Below, one piece after another: positions 43,999 to 51,676 of a stretch of 64,000 nucleotides of DNA. Made by a program: the position numbers and the translations under genes. The notes beneath the pieces are model-generated. The model saw only the letters and a program-made list of their open reading frames with translations. It made no database searches and was not told the origin of the DNA. The stretch is from the NCBI GenBank assembly GCA_002831545.1, contig CP025095.1, forward strand, positions 1,116,001-1,180,000, in the 5' to 3' direction. The DNA is from Streptococcus suis (GTDB taxonomy: Bacteria; Bacillota; Bacilli; Lactobacillales; Streptococcaceae). Within the stretch, counting starts at the first letter, position 1; each line of letters starts with the position of its first letter.

Positions 43999-44853
43999 AT
44001 GAAGAAACAGGATTTTAAGGTGTTAAAGACCAAAGACTTGTACCCGTTCCCCGACAATCCGTTTCATGTGGCAGAAGATGAAACACTGTCAGAGTTAGCG
44101 GAAAGCATCAAGGAATTTGGCATTGTCACGCCGATAATCACACGCCCGAAAGAGGACGGGGACGGTTATGAAGTGATTGCAGGACAGCGGCGTGTCCGTG
44201 CTTCTGAACTTGCAGGGATAAATACCGTGCCTGCGTTTGTCCTGCCCTTAGACCGTGACCGAGCCATCATCACCCTTGTAGACAGCAATTTGCAGCGTGA
44301 GAATATCCTGCCATCGGAGCGGGCGTTTGCTTACAAGATGAAATCCGAAGCCATGAAGCGGCAGGGTTTCCGCACAGACTTAACCTCGTCACAAGTTGTG
44401 ACGAAGTTGCGGACGGACGACAAGGTGGCACAGGGCTTCGGCGTGGGCAGGATGACCGTGCAGCGTTTTATCCGCCTGACGGAACTGATACCGCCGATTT
44501 TGCAGATGGTGGACGAGGGGAAAATCGCCCTCACGCCTGCGGTGGAACTGTCCTTCTTGAAGAAAGACGAGCAGGAAAACCTCTTTGCCACGATGGAGAG
44601 CGAAGAAGCAACGCCCTCACTCTCACAGGCACAGCGGATGAAACAGTTAAGCCAGAGCGGGCGGCTTGACATGGATACGATATTTGCGATTATGACGGAG
44701 GAAAAGGGCAACCAGAAAGAAACCTTGAAAATCAACACAAGCAAGCTGAAAAAATACTTTCCGAAGAACACAACGCCGAAGCAGATGGAGGAAACCATCA
44801 TCAAACTTTTGGAGCGTGAGTTGCAGAGGAAACGCAACCGTGACAGCCGCTAA
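43999..44853 (+). CDS. ParB/RepB/Spo0J-family protein of the IME
   Basis: The 284-residue product begins with a ParB N-terminal domain (LYPFPDNPFHVAEDETLSE, then EVIAGQRRVRASELAG, the ParB box R-x-R-R). A helix-turn-helix follows (KVAQGFGVGRMTVQRFIRLTEL) and then a basic tail. No ParA partner is present in the IME. ParB-like proteins without ParA are frequent in IMEs and may act in DNA binding or copy regulation. It starts 9 bases after the relaxase stop. Confidence 0.88.
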   Translation: MKKQDFKVLKTKDLYPFPDNPFHVAEDETLSELAESIKEFGIVTPIITRPKEDGDGYEVIAGQRRVRASELAGINTVPAFVLPLDRDRAIITLVDSNLQRENILPSERAFAYKMKSEAMKRQGFRTDLTSSQVVTKLRTDDKVAQGFGVGRMTVQRFIRLTELIPPILQMVDEGKIALTPAVELSFLKKDEQENLFATMESEEATPSLSQAQRMKQLSQSGRLDMDTIFAIMTEEKGNQKETLKINTSKLKKYFPKNTTPKQMEETIIKLLERELQRKRNRDSR

Positions 44854-44898
44854 TCTTCTTTTTTCGGGAAGTAAATACAGAGAGTTGAGGTATGGAGA

Positions 44899-45129
44899 AT
44901 GAGAGAAATCCAGTATGAAATCGTAAAGGAAATCGCAGTATTGTCTACGGGCGACAGTGGCTACACAAAGGAAATCAATCTCATTTCATGGAATGGGAAA
45001 GAGCCGAAGTATGACATCCGCAGCTTTTCCCCGAACCGTGAAAAGTGCGGCAAGGGAATCACGCTGAACGCTGATGAAGCGGCGGCACTCCTTAAAGCAT
45101 TACAGAAAGAATTAAACAGCGAGGATTAA
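44899..45129 (+). CDS. YdbC-family PC4-like single-strand DNA-binding protein
   Basis: The 76-residue product (EIVKEIAVLSTGDSGYTKEINLISWNG...) matches the YdbC family, which has the PC4 transcription coactivator fold and binds single-stranded DNA or RNA. The conserved KYDIRSFSPNREKCGKGIT segment is present. It may protect transferred single strands or affect transcription. It is part of the same same-strand run as parB. Confidence 0.8.
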   Translation: MREIQYEIVKEIAVLSTGDSGYTKEINLISWNGKEPKYDIRSFSPNREKCGKGITLNADEAAALLKALQKELNSED

Positions 45130-45200
45130 TGGTATCTGATTGGCAGGGCGGGGACATTTCCAAACTCTTCCCTGCCCTGTCTGGAAAGGAAGATTTAAGT

Positions 45201-45392
45201 ATGGGCGAGGATAAGAAAGCAGATAAAAAGAGAAAGCGTATCGTGCCAAAAGCACCAGTGCAGATGATAATCAGCCGTGAATATGTCGGCACACAGACCG
45301 TTACAGAAGCGTTTGTCCCGATTATCTCCGAGGATATTCGGAAGAAGATTGCCGAGGGCGACACCTTCGACAATGAGGGGCTGTCCGCTTAG
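45201..45392 (+). CDS. small basic IME protein (63 aa)
   Basis: The product starts MGEDKKADKKRKRIVPKAPV and continues with MIISREYVGTQTVTEAFVPI, ending DTFDNEGLSA. It is a conserved small protein directly upstream of serine recombinases in such IMEs; the function is unknown. The lysine-rich start suggests nucleic-acid contact. I use the ATG at 45201 after GGAAAGGAAG. Confidence 0.6.
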   Translation: MGEDKKADKKRKRIVPKAPVQMIISREYVGTQTVTEAFVPIISEDIRKKIAEGDTFDNEGLSA

Positions 45393-45446
45393 AATGTACG
45401 CAATGGGACATGAAAACAGATAGGACAGATACGGAGGTTTTACAGT

Positions 45447-45623
45447 ATGGCAGGAATCAAAGAAGAAAAGAAAATCTATTTAGTCGGCATTTATTGCCGC
45501 TTATCTAAAGACGATGGTACGGATAACGAGAGTGCGAGCATTGCGACACAGAAATCCATCCTCACGGATTATGTGAAAAAGCAGGGATGGCACATAGCAA
45601 AAACGTATAAAAGCCCTCTTTAA
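45447..45623 (+). pseudogene. large serine recombinase, N-terminal fragment
   Basis: The first 54 residues of a resolvase/invertase-type large serine recombinase are present. The catalytic serine context YCRLSKDDGTDNESASI is at residues 16-32. The gene then enters the inverted erm(B) fragment right after AKTY, reads KSPL, and stops. The C-terminal part is at 46909-47640 and the middle of several hundred residues is missing. This would have been the integrase of the tet(O) IME. Confidence 0.9.
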
Positions 45624-45636
45624 AGGGCTTTTATGT

Positions 45637-45897
45637 TTATTTTGAGAAAGATATAAAATCAATATATCCCTTTTCTCCGATTTTTACAACGGCATTGTAG
45701 GACTTTCTATCTTTCGTTTTGATTCCTTTTACCAGGGTTTCTTTTCCCTCTAGTAATTCTTTTACATTTGTTTTGGTGAGTTTTTTCTTTCTAAAATGTT
45801 CAGCTAAAGTGAAGGTACATTCAGGATAATTTGAACAACCATAAAACGATTTTTTTAATACAATATTGTTGCCACACTTAGGACATTTTCCTACAAG
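45637..45897 (-). pseudogene. type IA topoisomerase 3' remnant, copy 3
   Basis: The reverse complement of this stretch encodes the same zinc-ribbon tail (CPKCGNN...YPECTF...) as at 31068-31328 and is identical in the compared segments. Not functional. Confidence 0.85.
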
Positions 45898-45965
45898 GGG
45901 TCCCGAGCGCTTAGTGGGAATTTGTACCCCTTATCGATACAAATTCCCCGTAGGCGCTAGGGACC
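45897..45965 (-). repeat. Tn917-type terminal inverted repeat, copy 3
   Basis: On the plus strand it starts GGGGTCCCGAGCGC at 45897 and folds back as in the other copies. This orientation shows the Tn917 end in its usual written form. Confidence 0.8.
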
Positions 45966-46062
45966 TCTTTAGCTCCTTGGAAGCTGTCAGTAGTATACCT
46001 AATAATTTATCTACATTCCCTTTAGTAACGTGTAACTTTCCAAATTTACAAAAGCGACTCAT
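45931..46062 (-). CDS. short ORF downstream of erm(B), copy 3 (43 aa)
   Basis: Same 43-residue frame as at 3673-3804, on the minus strand. Doubtful as a gene. Confidence 0.4.
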   Translation of the reverse strand: MSRFCKFGKLHVTKGNVDKLLGILLTASKELKRSLAPTGNLYR

Positions 46063-46066
46063 AGAA

Positions 46067-46804
46067 TTATTTCCTCCCGTTAAATAATAGATAACTATTA
46101 AAAATAGACAATACTTGCTCATAAGTAACGGTACTTAAATTGTTTACTTTGGCGTGTTTCATTGCTTGATGAAACTGATTTTTAGTAAACAGTTGACGAT
46201 ATTCTCGATTGACCCATTTTGAAACAAAGTACGTATATAGCTTCCAATATTTATCTGGAACATCTGTGGTATGGCGGGTAAGTTTTATTAAGACACTGTT
46301 TACTTTTGGTTTAGGATGAAAGCATTCCGCTGGCAGCTTAAGCAATTGCTGAATCGAGACTTGAGTGTGCAAGAGCAACCCTAGTGTTCGGTGAATATCC
46401 AAGGTACGCTTGTAGAATCCTTCTTCAACAATCAGATAGATGTCAGACGCATGGCTTTCAAAAACCACTTTTTTAATAATTTGTGTGCTTAAATGGTAAG
46501 GAATATTCCCAACAATTTTATACCTCTGTTTGTTAGGGAATTGAAACTGTAGAATATCTTGGTGAATTAAAGTGACACGAGTATTCAGTTTTAATTTTTC
46601 TGACGATAAGTTGAATAGATGACTGTCTAATTCAATAGACGTTACCTGTTTACTTATTTTAGCCAGTTTCGTCGTTAAATGCCCTTTACCTGTTCCAATT
46701 TCGTAAACGGTATCGGTTTCTTTTAAATTCAATTGTTTTATTATTTGGTTGAGTACTTTTTCACTCGTTAAAAAGTTTTGAGAATATTTTATATTTTTGT
46801 TCAT
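46067..46804 (-). CDS. erm(B): erm(B) copy 3, leaderless and without its own promoter
   Basis: Full-length Erm(B) on the minus strand, with N100 intact (NIPYH). The upstream homology ends about 100 bases before the start codon (at 46908), so the leader peptide, the stalling hairpins and the TATAAT are missing. The base before the ATG is also changed (TTACATG instead of TTAAATG). The gene would need a promoter reading leftward from inside the recombinase 3' part. Expression is therefore either absent or constitutive, unlike the other copies. Confidence 0.95.
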   Translation of the reverse strand: MNKNIKYSQNFLTSEKVLNQIIKQLNLKETDTVYEIGTGKGHLTTKLAKISKQVTSIELDSHLFNLSSEKLKLNTRVTLIHQDILQFQFPNKQRYKIVGNIPYHLSTQIIKKVVFESHASDIYLIVEEGFYKRTLDIHRTLGLLLHTQVSIQQLLKLPAECFHPKPKVNSVLIKLTRHTTDVPDKYWKLYTYFVSKWVNREYRQLFTKNQFHQAMKHAKVNNLSTVTYEQVLSIFNSYLLFNGRK

Positions 46805-46908
46805 GTAATCACTCCTGAAGTGATTACACCTATAAACAAATACAGAAGTTAAACGATTTGTTTGTAATTTTAGTTATCTGTTTAAAAAGTCATAAGATTA
46901 GTCACTGG

Positions 46909-47640
46909 ATAGAAGCAAGGGATTTATTCAATGCCGTTCTTGCCGACATCAACTGTTTTGCGGATATGGCAGTGAATGATGAAAAGGCGGTCAGGGCCAT
47001 AGAAAAGCGGCTCACGGAAACAGACCAGAGCAGGGCGAAAGCATTAGAGAAAGAACGTAAGAAGCTGAACAAACGCCTTGCGGAACTGGACAGGCTGTTT
47101 TCCTCTCTCTACGAGGATAAGGTCATGGAGCGTATTACCGAGCGGAATTTTGAGATGATGTCGGGGAAATACCAGAAAGAGCAGCTTGAAATTGAAGCAA
47201 GGCTGAAAGAGGTGACGGAAACTCTTAATGAAAGCTACGAGAAATCACGGGGAATCCGTGACTTCCTCGCCCTTATCCGAAATTATCAAGGCTTAAAAGA
47301 ACTGGATGCAACAGTTATAAACGCACTCATAGACAAGATACTTGTTTCGGAGCGTGAGAAGATGGCAGACGGAACAGTGAAGCAGGAAATCAAGATTTAC
47401 TATAAATTCATCGGCTTTGTCGATGAATTACATATCATACCTACAAAACGGTGGGCAGCAATGCCCGCTAAAAATTGTACGGTGTGCGGCGTTGAATATG
47501 TCCCGGGCTCTGGTGCATCAAGGTATTGTCCTGCTTGTGCCAAGAAGATACGGAGGGAGAAATCAAACGAGAGCAAACGCAGGAGCAGAGAACAGAAAAG
47601 GATAGCATGTATGAACTGTCCGCAAAAAATGACCGACTGA
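46909..47640 (+). pseudogene. large serine recombinase, C-terminal fragment
   Basis: The frame resumes with WIEARDLFNAVLADINCFADM and continues for about 240 residues. It includes the coiled-coil arm (KALEKERKKLNKRLAELDRLF) and a C-terminal four-cysteine zinc element (CTVCGVEYV...YCPACAKK). It has no start codon of its own except in foreign DNA. Together with 45447-45611 it represents the two ends of the IME integrase. Confidence 0.9.
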
Positions 47641-47668
47641 ACTACGACAAGCGAGAACAACTAGCAGG

Positions 47669-47696
47669 AGACAGTCTTCTGCTTTTTTTGATAGGG
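47669..47696 (+). terminator. terminator of the ICE SNF2 transcription unit
   Basis: AGCAGGAGAC and GTCTTCTGCT pair (one G-U) around a short loop, followed by TTTTTTT. The stem lies just before the TOPRIM gene, where the original SNF2 gene must have ended. The frame ...SENN-stop right before it may be the last codons of SNF2. Confidence 0.75.
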
Positions 47697-47703
47697 AGAC
47701 AAG

Positions 47704-48780
47704 ATGACACGAATTAAAGCAGTAAAACAAAAGGCCATTTTAGATGTTGCTGAGAGTCTGGGCTGTTCCTTCAGACGTTTATCAGGACACATTTATGAAC
47801 ACCCAGACCATGATTCCTTTCGGATTTTTGCCGATACCAATACTTTCAAATGGTTTTCAAGAGATATACAAGGAGATGTAATTGACTTTGTTCAATTAGT
47901 GACAGGTGTTTCTTTCAAAGAGGCTGTATCCTATCTTGAAACTGGGGATTTTGAACAAGTTAAGTTGATAGAAGAAACTTATCAACCATTTCAATACTAT
48001 TTGCATGAAGAACCCTTTCAGCAAGCACGTACTTACTTGCAAGTCGTCCGTGGCCTAAGTGATCAGACTATTAATACCTTTGGTAGACAAGGATTGCTTG
48101 CTCAAGCTACTTATCAAGCGGAGTCAGTTTTAGTGTTTAAAAGCTATGACCATAATGGTGTCTTACAGGCCGCAAGCCTTCAAGGTCTCGTCAAAAATGA
48201 AGAAAAACACGATCGAGGTTATCTCAAAAAAATCATGAAAGGCTCAAAAGGCCATGTTGGTATTAGTTTCGATATTGGGAATCCCAAGCGACTCATTTTT
48301 TATGAATCAGTTATAGATATGATGAGTTATTATCAACTTCACCAAAAGCAGCTATCAGATGTTCGCCTGGTGTCAATGGAAGGCTTAAAACTTTCAGTGA
48401 TTGCTTATCAGACTTTACGTCTAGCAGCCGAGGAACAAGGGAAATTGGCATTTCTAGATACAGTAAAACCAAGCAGACTTAGCCATTATCTTCAGGCAAT
48501 ACAAGAGACGACAACCTTTTTTCAAACTCATTCAAACGTGCTAACATTGGCTGTTGATAACGATGAGGCAGGAAGAGAATTTTGTCAGAAACTGTCAGAT
48601 AAAGGACTTCCAATCACCAAAGATTTACCACCATTGCAGGGACTGGAAACAAAGTCAGATTGGAATGATATTGTGAAGCAACAGAAGGAAATATCCTTAA
48701 GCAATCTTATTCAGTCAGCCCAGATACAAGCCATTAAGAATCATCCTCCACCAAAACGAGAGCGTGCTATGGAATTGTGA
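47704..48780 (+). CDS. DUF3991/TOPRIM-domain protein of the ICE
   Basis: The 358-residue product has a primase-like N-terminus (SLGCSFRRLSGHIYEHPDHDSFRIF, a degenerate zinc-less CHC2-like fold). It also has a TOPRIM domain with IFYESVIDMMSYY near residue 200 (catalytic glutamate) and LAVDNDEAGREF near 282 (DxD region). It probably makes or handles primers for ICE DNA processing. It starts 8 bases after the terminator with its own GATAGGGAG site and is intact. Confidence 0.9.
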   Translation: MTRIKAVKQKAILDVAESLGCSFRRLSGHIYEHPDHDSFRIFADTNTFKWFSRDIQGDVIDFVQLVTGVSFKEAVSYLETGDFEQVKLIEETYQPFQYYLHEEPFQQARTYLQVVRGLSDQTINTFGRQGLLAQATYQAESVLVFKSYDHNGVLQAASLQGLVKNEEKHDRGYLKKIMKGSKGHVGISFDIGNPKRLIFYESVIDMMSYYQLHQKQLSDVRLVSMEGLKLSVIAYQTLRLAAEEQGKLAFLDTVKPSRLSHYLQAIQETTTFFQTHSNVLTLAVDNDEAGREFCQKLSDKGLPITKDLPPLQGLETKSDWNDIVKQQKEISLSNLIQSAQIQAIKNHPPPKRERAMEL

Positions 48781-48793
48781 TAACAAAATCAAG
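48775..48793 (+). repeat. ICE intergenic motif, copy 3
   Basis: TTGTGATAACAAAATCAAG overlaps the last leucine codon and stop of the TOPRIM gene, just as copy 1 overlaps the stop of the CPBP gene. It lies 41 bases before the next gene. Confidence 0.7.
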
Positions 48794-48833
48794 TCCGCTA
48801 TCATAATCTAGAAAGGGACAAGGAGGACACCCT

Positions 48834-49061
48834 ATGAGTGTGATTGAACGTCTGGCTGAAAAAGTAGCTAGGCAAGAAGAAAAGGTCTCACGTGAGACAG
48901 AGAAATTGGAACACTATCGTGACCAACTACAAACAGCTATGTACAGTACCTTTATCAAACGGCAACAATCTAGTCAGTTGTCATTTCATGAAGCACTAGA
49001 GCAAGCCTTTGGTAAAGAAACCACACTACAACCAAATTACAGAAATGAGGATATAGAATGA
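48834..49061 (+). CDS. small coiled-coil ICE protein (75 aa), DUF5965-like
   Basis: The product is a helical charged protein (VIERLAEKVARQEEKVSRETEKLEHYRDQ) with clear heptad character, followed by FHEALEQAFG. It resembles the DUF5965 group found in streptococcal ICEs (from memory, moderate certainty). Function unknown. It overlaps the next gene by 4 bases (ATGA). Confidence 0.7.
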   Translation: MSVIERLAEKVARQEEKVSRETEKLEHYRDQLQTAMYSTFIKRQQSSQLSFHEALEQAFGKETTLQPNYRNEDIE

Positions 49062-49447
49062 GTAAAACATGGAATTTTGATCAGCCACTAGACGATGTGA
49101 AATCAACATCGTCCCATGAAGAACGAGCTAAAATCGCAGCACTCTTCCATAAACAGGATGAAAAACCAATTGAAGAAGTAGACTATGTGGCTGCTTTTGA
49201 ACAGCAACAAAAGGAGTCAGAATCTAAAGATGTACAAACGCTCGCATCAACCGTTAAACAAAGTCAGCCGAAGAAAGTAAATATCACAAGTGACTATAAA
49301 CAACACTTGGCTGATACCATTGCACAAAACAACAAGGATATTTCCGCCTGTCAGAAACAAATTGAAGAACTTCATCAATTGATTGATGAAAAGAAAATCC
49401 AAAATAAAAAGTTGCAGGCTATTTCAGTAGCCATTGATGATTTATAA
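49058..49447 (+). CDS. hypothetical ICE protein (129 aa), DUF5945-like
   Basis: An acidic, helical, soluble protein starting MSKTWNFDQPLDDVK, with a coiled-coil end (NKDISACQKQIEELHQLI). It starts in an ATGA overlap with the preceding gene, so the pair is translationally coupled. Function unknown; conserved in this region of ICESa2603-like elements. Confidence 0.68.
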   Translation: MSKTWNFDQPLDDVKSTSSHEERAKIAALFHKQDEKPIEEVDYVAAFEQQQKESESKDVQTLASTVKQSQPKKVNITSDYKQHLADTIAQNNKDISACQKQIEELHQLIDEKKIQNKKLQAISVAIDDL

Positions 49448-49451
49448 GTCA

Positions 49452-49478
49452 GGTAGTCCTATGCGGGCTACCTTTTTA
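49452..49478 (+). terminator. intergenic terminator
   Basis: GGTAGTCC (49452-49459) and GGGCTACC (49465-49472) form an 8-bp stem with one G-U, followed by TTTTTA. It lies between two short ICE genes. Confidence 0.8.
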
Positions 49479-49496
49479 CAATTGAAGGAGAATATA

Positions 49497-49793
49497 ATGA
49501 AATTTTTTCAAAAGAAAAAACAAAACCAGGATCAATTTAAACGACTGATTCATCGACTATCAGAGATGTCAGATAGTGAACTAACCAAAGTAGAACAACT
49601 CCTAGATGTGGTCTTTGATTCTAGTTTCAAGTCTAGTGAGAGAGTGGAAATATCTAGGGACATTATAACCGATGAGGAAGAAAGTCTTGATAAGTCAATT
49701 CAAGAAGCGAAAAATAAACTGAATACTGAGCAGTTGGAAAAAAACATTGAGAGATTTAGACAAGGTAGGCGAGAGAGCAATAATAACAAATAA
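49497..49793 (+). CDS. small ICE protein (98 aa), charged helical
   Basis: The product starts MKFFQKKKQNQDQFKRLIHRL after GAAGGAG and is helical and charged, with no recognised domain. I place the start at 49497 because the terminator lies directly upstream. Terminator AACAGACCAA/TTGGCCTGTT with a T run follows at 49792-49822. Function unknown. Confidence 0.6.
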   Translation: MKFFQKKKQNQDQFKRLIHRLSEMSDSELTKVEQLLDVVFDSSFKSSERVEISRDIITDEEESLDKSIQEAKNKLNTEQLEKNIERFRQGRRESNNNK

Positions 49794-49863
49794 CAGACCA
49801 ATTATTTTGGCCTGTTTTTTGAAATATGTGCCATCGTTGAATCAAACGAAGTAAAAATATTTC

Positions 49864-49892
49864 TTGCTTAGTAGGAGGTGTTGTGGTATAAT
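49864..49892 (+). promoter_or_regulatory. promoter of the Abi-associated RNA and gene
   Basis: TTGCTT (49864-49869), a 17-bp spacer and TATAAT (49887-49892), with an extended TGG directly before the -10. Transcription should start near 49899, shortly before the structured element. Confidence 0.8.
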
Positions 49893-49898
49893 TTAGTT

Positions 49899-49950
49899 AG
49901 ATTAGAAGTCATCGAAGGTACAGCAATGTATAACTAGGTGGCCTTTTTTC
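49899..49950 (+). ncRNA. putative small structured RNA upstream of the Abi/HEPN gene (abiF-RNA-like)
   Basis: Directly downstream of the promoter the sequence folds. GTACA (49918-49922) and TGTAT (49927-49931) form a hairpin with a GCAA tetraloop. GTCATC (49908-49913) pairs with GGTGGC (49937-49942) to close it, and CTTTTTTC follows. The last stem plus T run looks like a Rho-independent terminator, so a free RNA of about 50 bases is expected, with read-through into the gene. Structured RNAs upstream of AbiF-type genes are known (abiF RNA motif). I could not align it to that model. Confidence 0.55.
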
Positions 49951-49970
49951 ATATTGCGGAGAGATATTTT

Positions 49971-51038
49971 ATGCCTAATAATGTATTTGAATTAATAAAT
50001 TTTAAGGACTATTTTCCGTTAGATTTAGATATTACTGATAAAACTAGGTTGGTTTATAGACCAGTATTAGCACCAACTCAATTAAAATGTTCTCTTGAGC
50101 CGGCTTTAACTGAAGAACAGTTATATGTCCATATGAAAGAAAACTCTAACTGGTCTTTCAAATACAATGGGAATGATGATTTTTATAAACAGGATTGTAT
50201 TGACTTTTTAAGAGATATAGACTTCCAATCATTCTCTCAATATGGGAAGTTGGTGGACAGAAAATACATAGAAGCAAAAAGAGTTTACTTATTTGATAGC
50301 TACTTTAGAAATTTTCTTCAAGAGATATTGGAGCGTATCGAAGTTTTTTTGAAGAAGAGTACAGCTGATGCTCTGACGATTGGATACAATAAAACTTCTT
50401 ATATTTTTGAAGATGATACTCTCTATTATTCAGAACAATCTAAATACCGAAAAGAAAATCCTAAGAGGCTGGATATTGTTTTGAAAACAAAATATCATTT
50501 GTCACGATTGATTTTGGAAAAACAAGATGATGCCACAATCAAGAATCAGATTAACCAATATGGGGTCGTGTTACCTTGGACCGTTTTTCGTTTAATGACA
50601 TTTGGAAATATAGCGTCCTTCCTCGTTGCCCTACAACCAGAATATCGAAATAAGGTTGCTGCCTATATTAGTCTTCCCTTGGACAAGGATGATAACATTC
50701 CAGCTAAAATCTTATTGTCTTGGTGTAACGCTCTTCGTTATCTTAGGAATATTTGCTCACACAATGGCAGATTATATGGTCGCTTACACCATACACTGCC
50801 AGCTTTTCATCATTCTGACAGAGAGTTGCTAGTGACAGACTCAGAGAATGATAGCAAGACACTATTTATCTATTTTATAGCAATGAGACATCTCATCTTG
50901 TCAATGTCCATAGAAACTAAGAATTTTTGGAATAAAAAATTACAAAAGCTTCTGGAAGAAAGTAATCAAGAACAAGTGGATTTGAGACACTATGGTTTTC
51001 CAAAAAATTGGATGGATTTATTGGCAATAAAGATATGA
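49971..51038 (+). CDS. Abi_2/AbiD-AbiF-family HEPN protein, putative phage-abortive RNase
   Basis: The 355-residue product has the Abi_2 family layout and the HEPN ribonuclease motif RNICSHNGRLYGR (R-x4-H near residue 259), preceded by WTVFRLMTFGNIASF. In AbiD/AbiF systems such proteins abort phage development, and some depend on a small RNA encoded upstream. I chose the ATG at 49971 after GGAGAG; a GTG at 49938 falls within the RNA stem. It has its own promoter and stands apart from the ICE operons, as a defence cargo. Confidence 0.85.
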   Translation: MPNNVFELINFKDYFPLDLDITDKTRLVYRPVLAPTQLKCSLEPALTEEQLYVHMKENSNWSFKYNGNDDFYKQDCIDFLRDIDFQSFSQYGKLVDRKYIEAKRVYLFDSYFRNFLQEILERIEVFLKKSTADALTIGYNKTSYIFEDDTLYYSEQSKYRKENPKRLDIVLKTKYHLSRLILEKQDDATIKNQINQYGVVLPWTVFRLMTFGNIASFLVALQPEYRNKVAAYISLPLDKDDNIPAKILLSWCNALRYLRNICSHNGRLYGRLHHTLPAFHHSDRELLVTDSENDSKTLFIYFIAMRHLILSMSIETKNFWNKKLQKLLEESNQEQVDLRHYGFPKNWMDLLAIKI

Positions 51039-51091
51039 TAAGTGCTTAGATGGACACGGACTAAAAAATAGATTAGAACGGAGGTAAAGTA

Positions 51092-51334
51092 TTGAATCTT
51101 ATTTCAATCAAAGAATTTGTCGAATTGACTATCAATAATAATCCAGACATCAATCCCAAAGAGCTTGAAGAAACCTTGCGTGCAGTACTTGAAGAAAAAG
51201 AAGGAGGGGCAAGGTGTATGAATTGTGGATCTCCTATTTGGGTAGCAGGGAGTGCACTGGTAGGGAGCTACATGTGCTTCACGTGTCTAACAGGTGAAGC
51301 CGATGGTAGTGATGATTTTGAAGTTTTAGGTTAA
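51092..51334 (+). CDS. small zinc-ribbon protein (80 aa)
   Basis: It starts with TTG after GGAGGTAAAG and encodes an acidic N-terminal helix pair (LISIKEFVELTINNNPDINP) and a four-cysteine ribbon (RCMNCGSPIWVAG and MCFTCLTGE). It is a typical small ICE protein near the mobilization region; function unknown. A terminator (GAGCCA AA TGGCTC, 51361-51374, T-rich after) follows. Confidence 0.7.
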   Translation: MNLISIKEFVELTINNNPDINPKELEETLRAVLEEKEGGARCMNCGSPIWVAGSALVGSYMCFTCLTGEADGSDDFEVLG

Positions 51335-51360
51335 GCTATTTCATTTCAGAAATTTTTCGA

Positions 51361-51384
51361 GAGCCAAATGGCTCTTTTTCTTTT
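51361..51384 (+). terminator. terminator after the zinc-ribbon gene
   Basis: GAGCCA and TGGCTC form a 6-bp stem with an AA loop, followed by TTTTTCTTTT. Confidence 0.8.
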
Positions 51385-51419
51385 CCTGTGATAATTTTTT
51401 CAGCTCTCTCTTGTTACAC

Positions 51420-51676
51420 TCTATCTAGTTTTAGAAAATCAACCCTTGACTTTTTCTTGGGGGTTTGGGGGCGAAGCCACCATGTTTTCTTATCGTCGGC
51501 TGACCAACCTGTAAGGTTTGGGTTCAGCTGGCGATTAGATTTTAGGTTATTGTGGACACAATAACTGAGCTCGCAAAAGCCGAAAAGCGAAGCGTTGAGG
51601 CTTTTAGGAAGCACCCGTATCCCATACGGTATCGGGGCTGACCCGATAGAGGCAAGTAGAGAAGGAGTATAACGAG
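51420..51676 (+). other. oriT: oriT-like region of the ICE
   Basis: The roughly 250 bases before the mob genes hold no gene but several hairpins. GTTATTGTG GA CACAATAAC is at 51546-51565. AAAAGCC with GGCTTTT is at 51575-51605. CCGTAT CCC ATACGG is at 51615-51629. There is also a G-rich stretch TTGGGGGTTTGGGGGCG near 51452. Position and structure fit an origin of transfer for the MobP-type relaxase encoded just downstream. The nick site cannot be named from sequence alone. Confidence 0.65.

Larger units (their letters stand above)
45611..46908 (-). mobile_element. inverted Tn917/erm(B) fragment (copy 3)
   Basis: A 1.3-kb segment, in opposite orientation to the other two, carries the topoisomerase remnant, the Tn917 terminal repeat, the short ORF and erm(B), but stops before the leader peptide and promoter. 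It replaces the middle of the IME serine recombinase gene. Its base changes match insert 2 at the topoisomerase end. No flanking duplication was found. Confidence 0.88.
36341..47645. mobile_element. tet(O) integrative mobilizable element inserted in the SNF2 gene
   Basis: This block runs from tnpV to a large serine recombinase and has clearly higher GC and a codon usage (many GCG, CGG, GGC) unlike the ICE. It holds tet(O), three sigma-like genes, a RepA-like ATPase, an oriT and MobV relaxase, parB and small genes. IMEs with serine integrases that target SNF2 genes of streptococcal ICEs have been described, and the content and site fit. The exact ends could not be fixed because the right-hand part of SNF2 is deleted. 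The recombinase is broken by an inverted erm(B) fragment, so the IME cannot excise on its own. Confidence 0.85.

Noticed and set aside
45866..46087. Plus-strand ORF of 73 aa overlapping the Tn917 repeat (also on the opposite strand at 3648-3869 and 30878-31099)
   Set aside because: It is the antisense of the short ORF and the terminal repeat, has no ribosome site, and appears only because the fold-back repeat is open in several frames.
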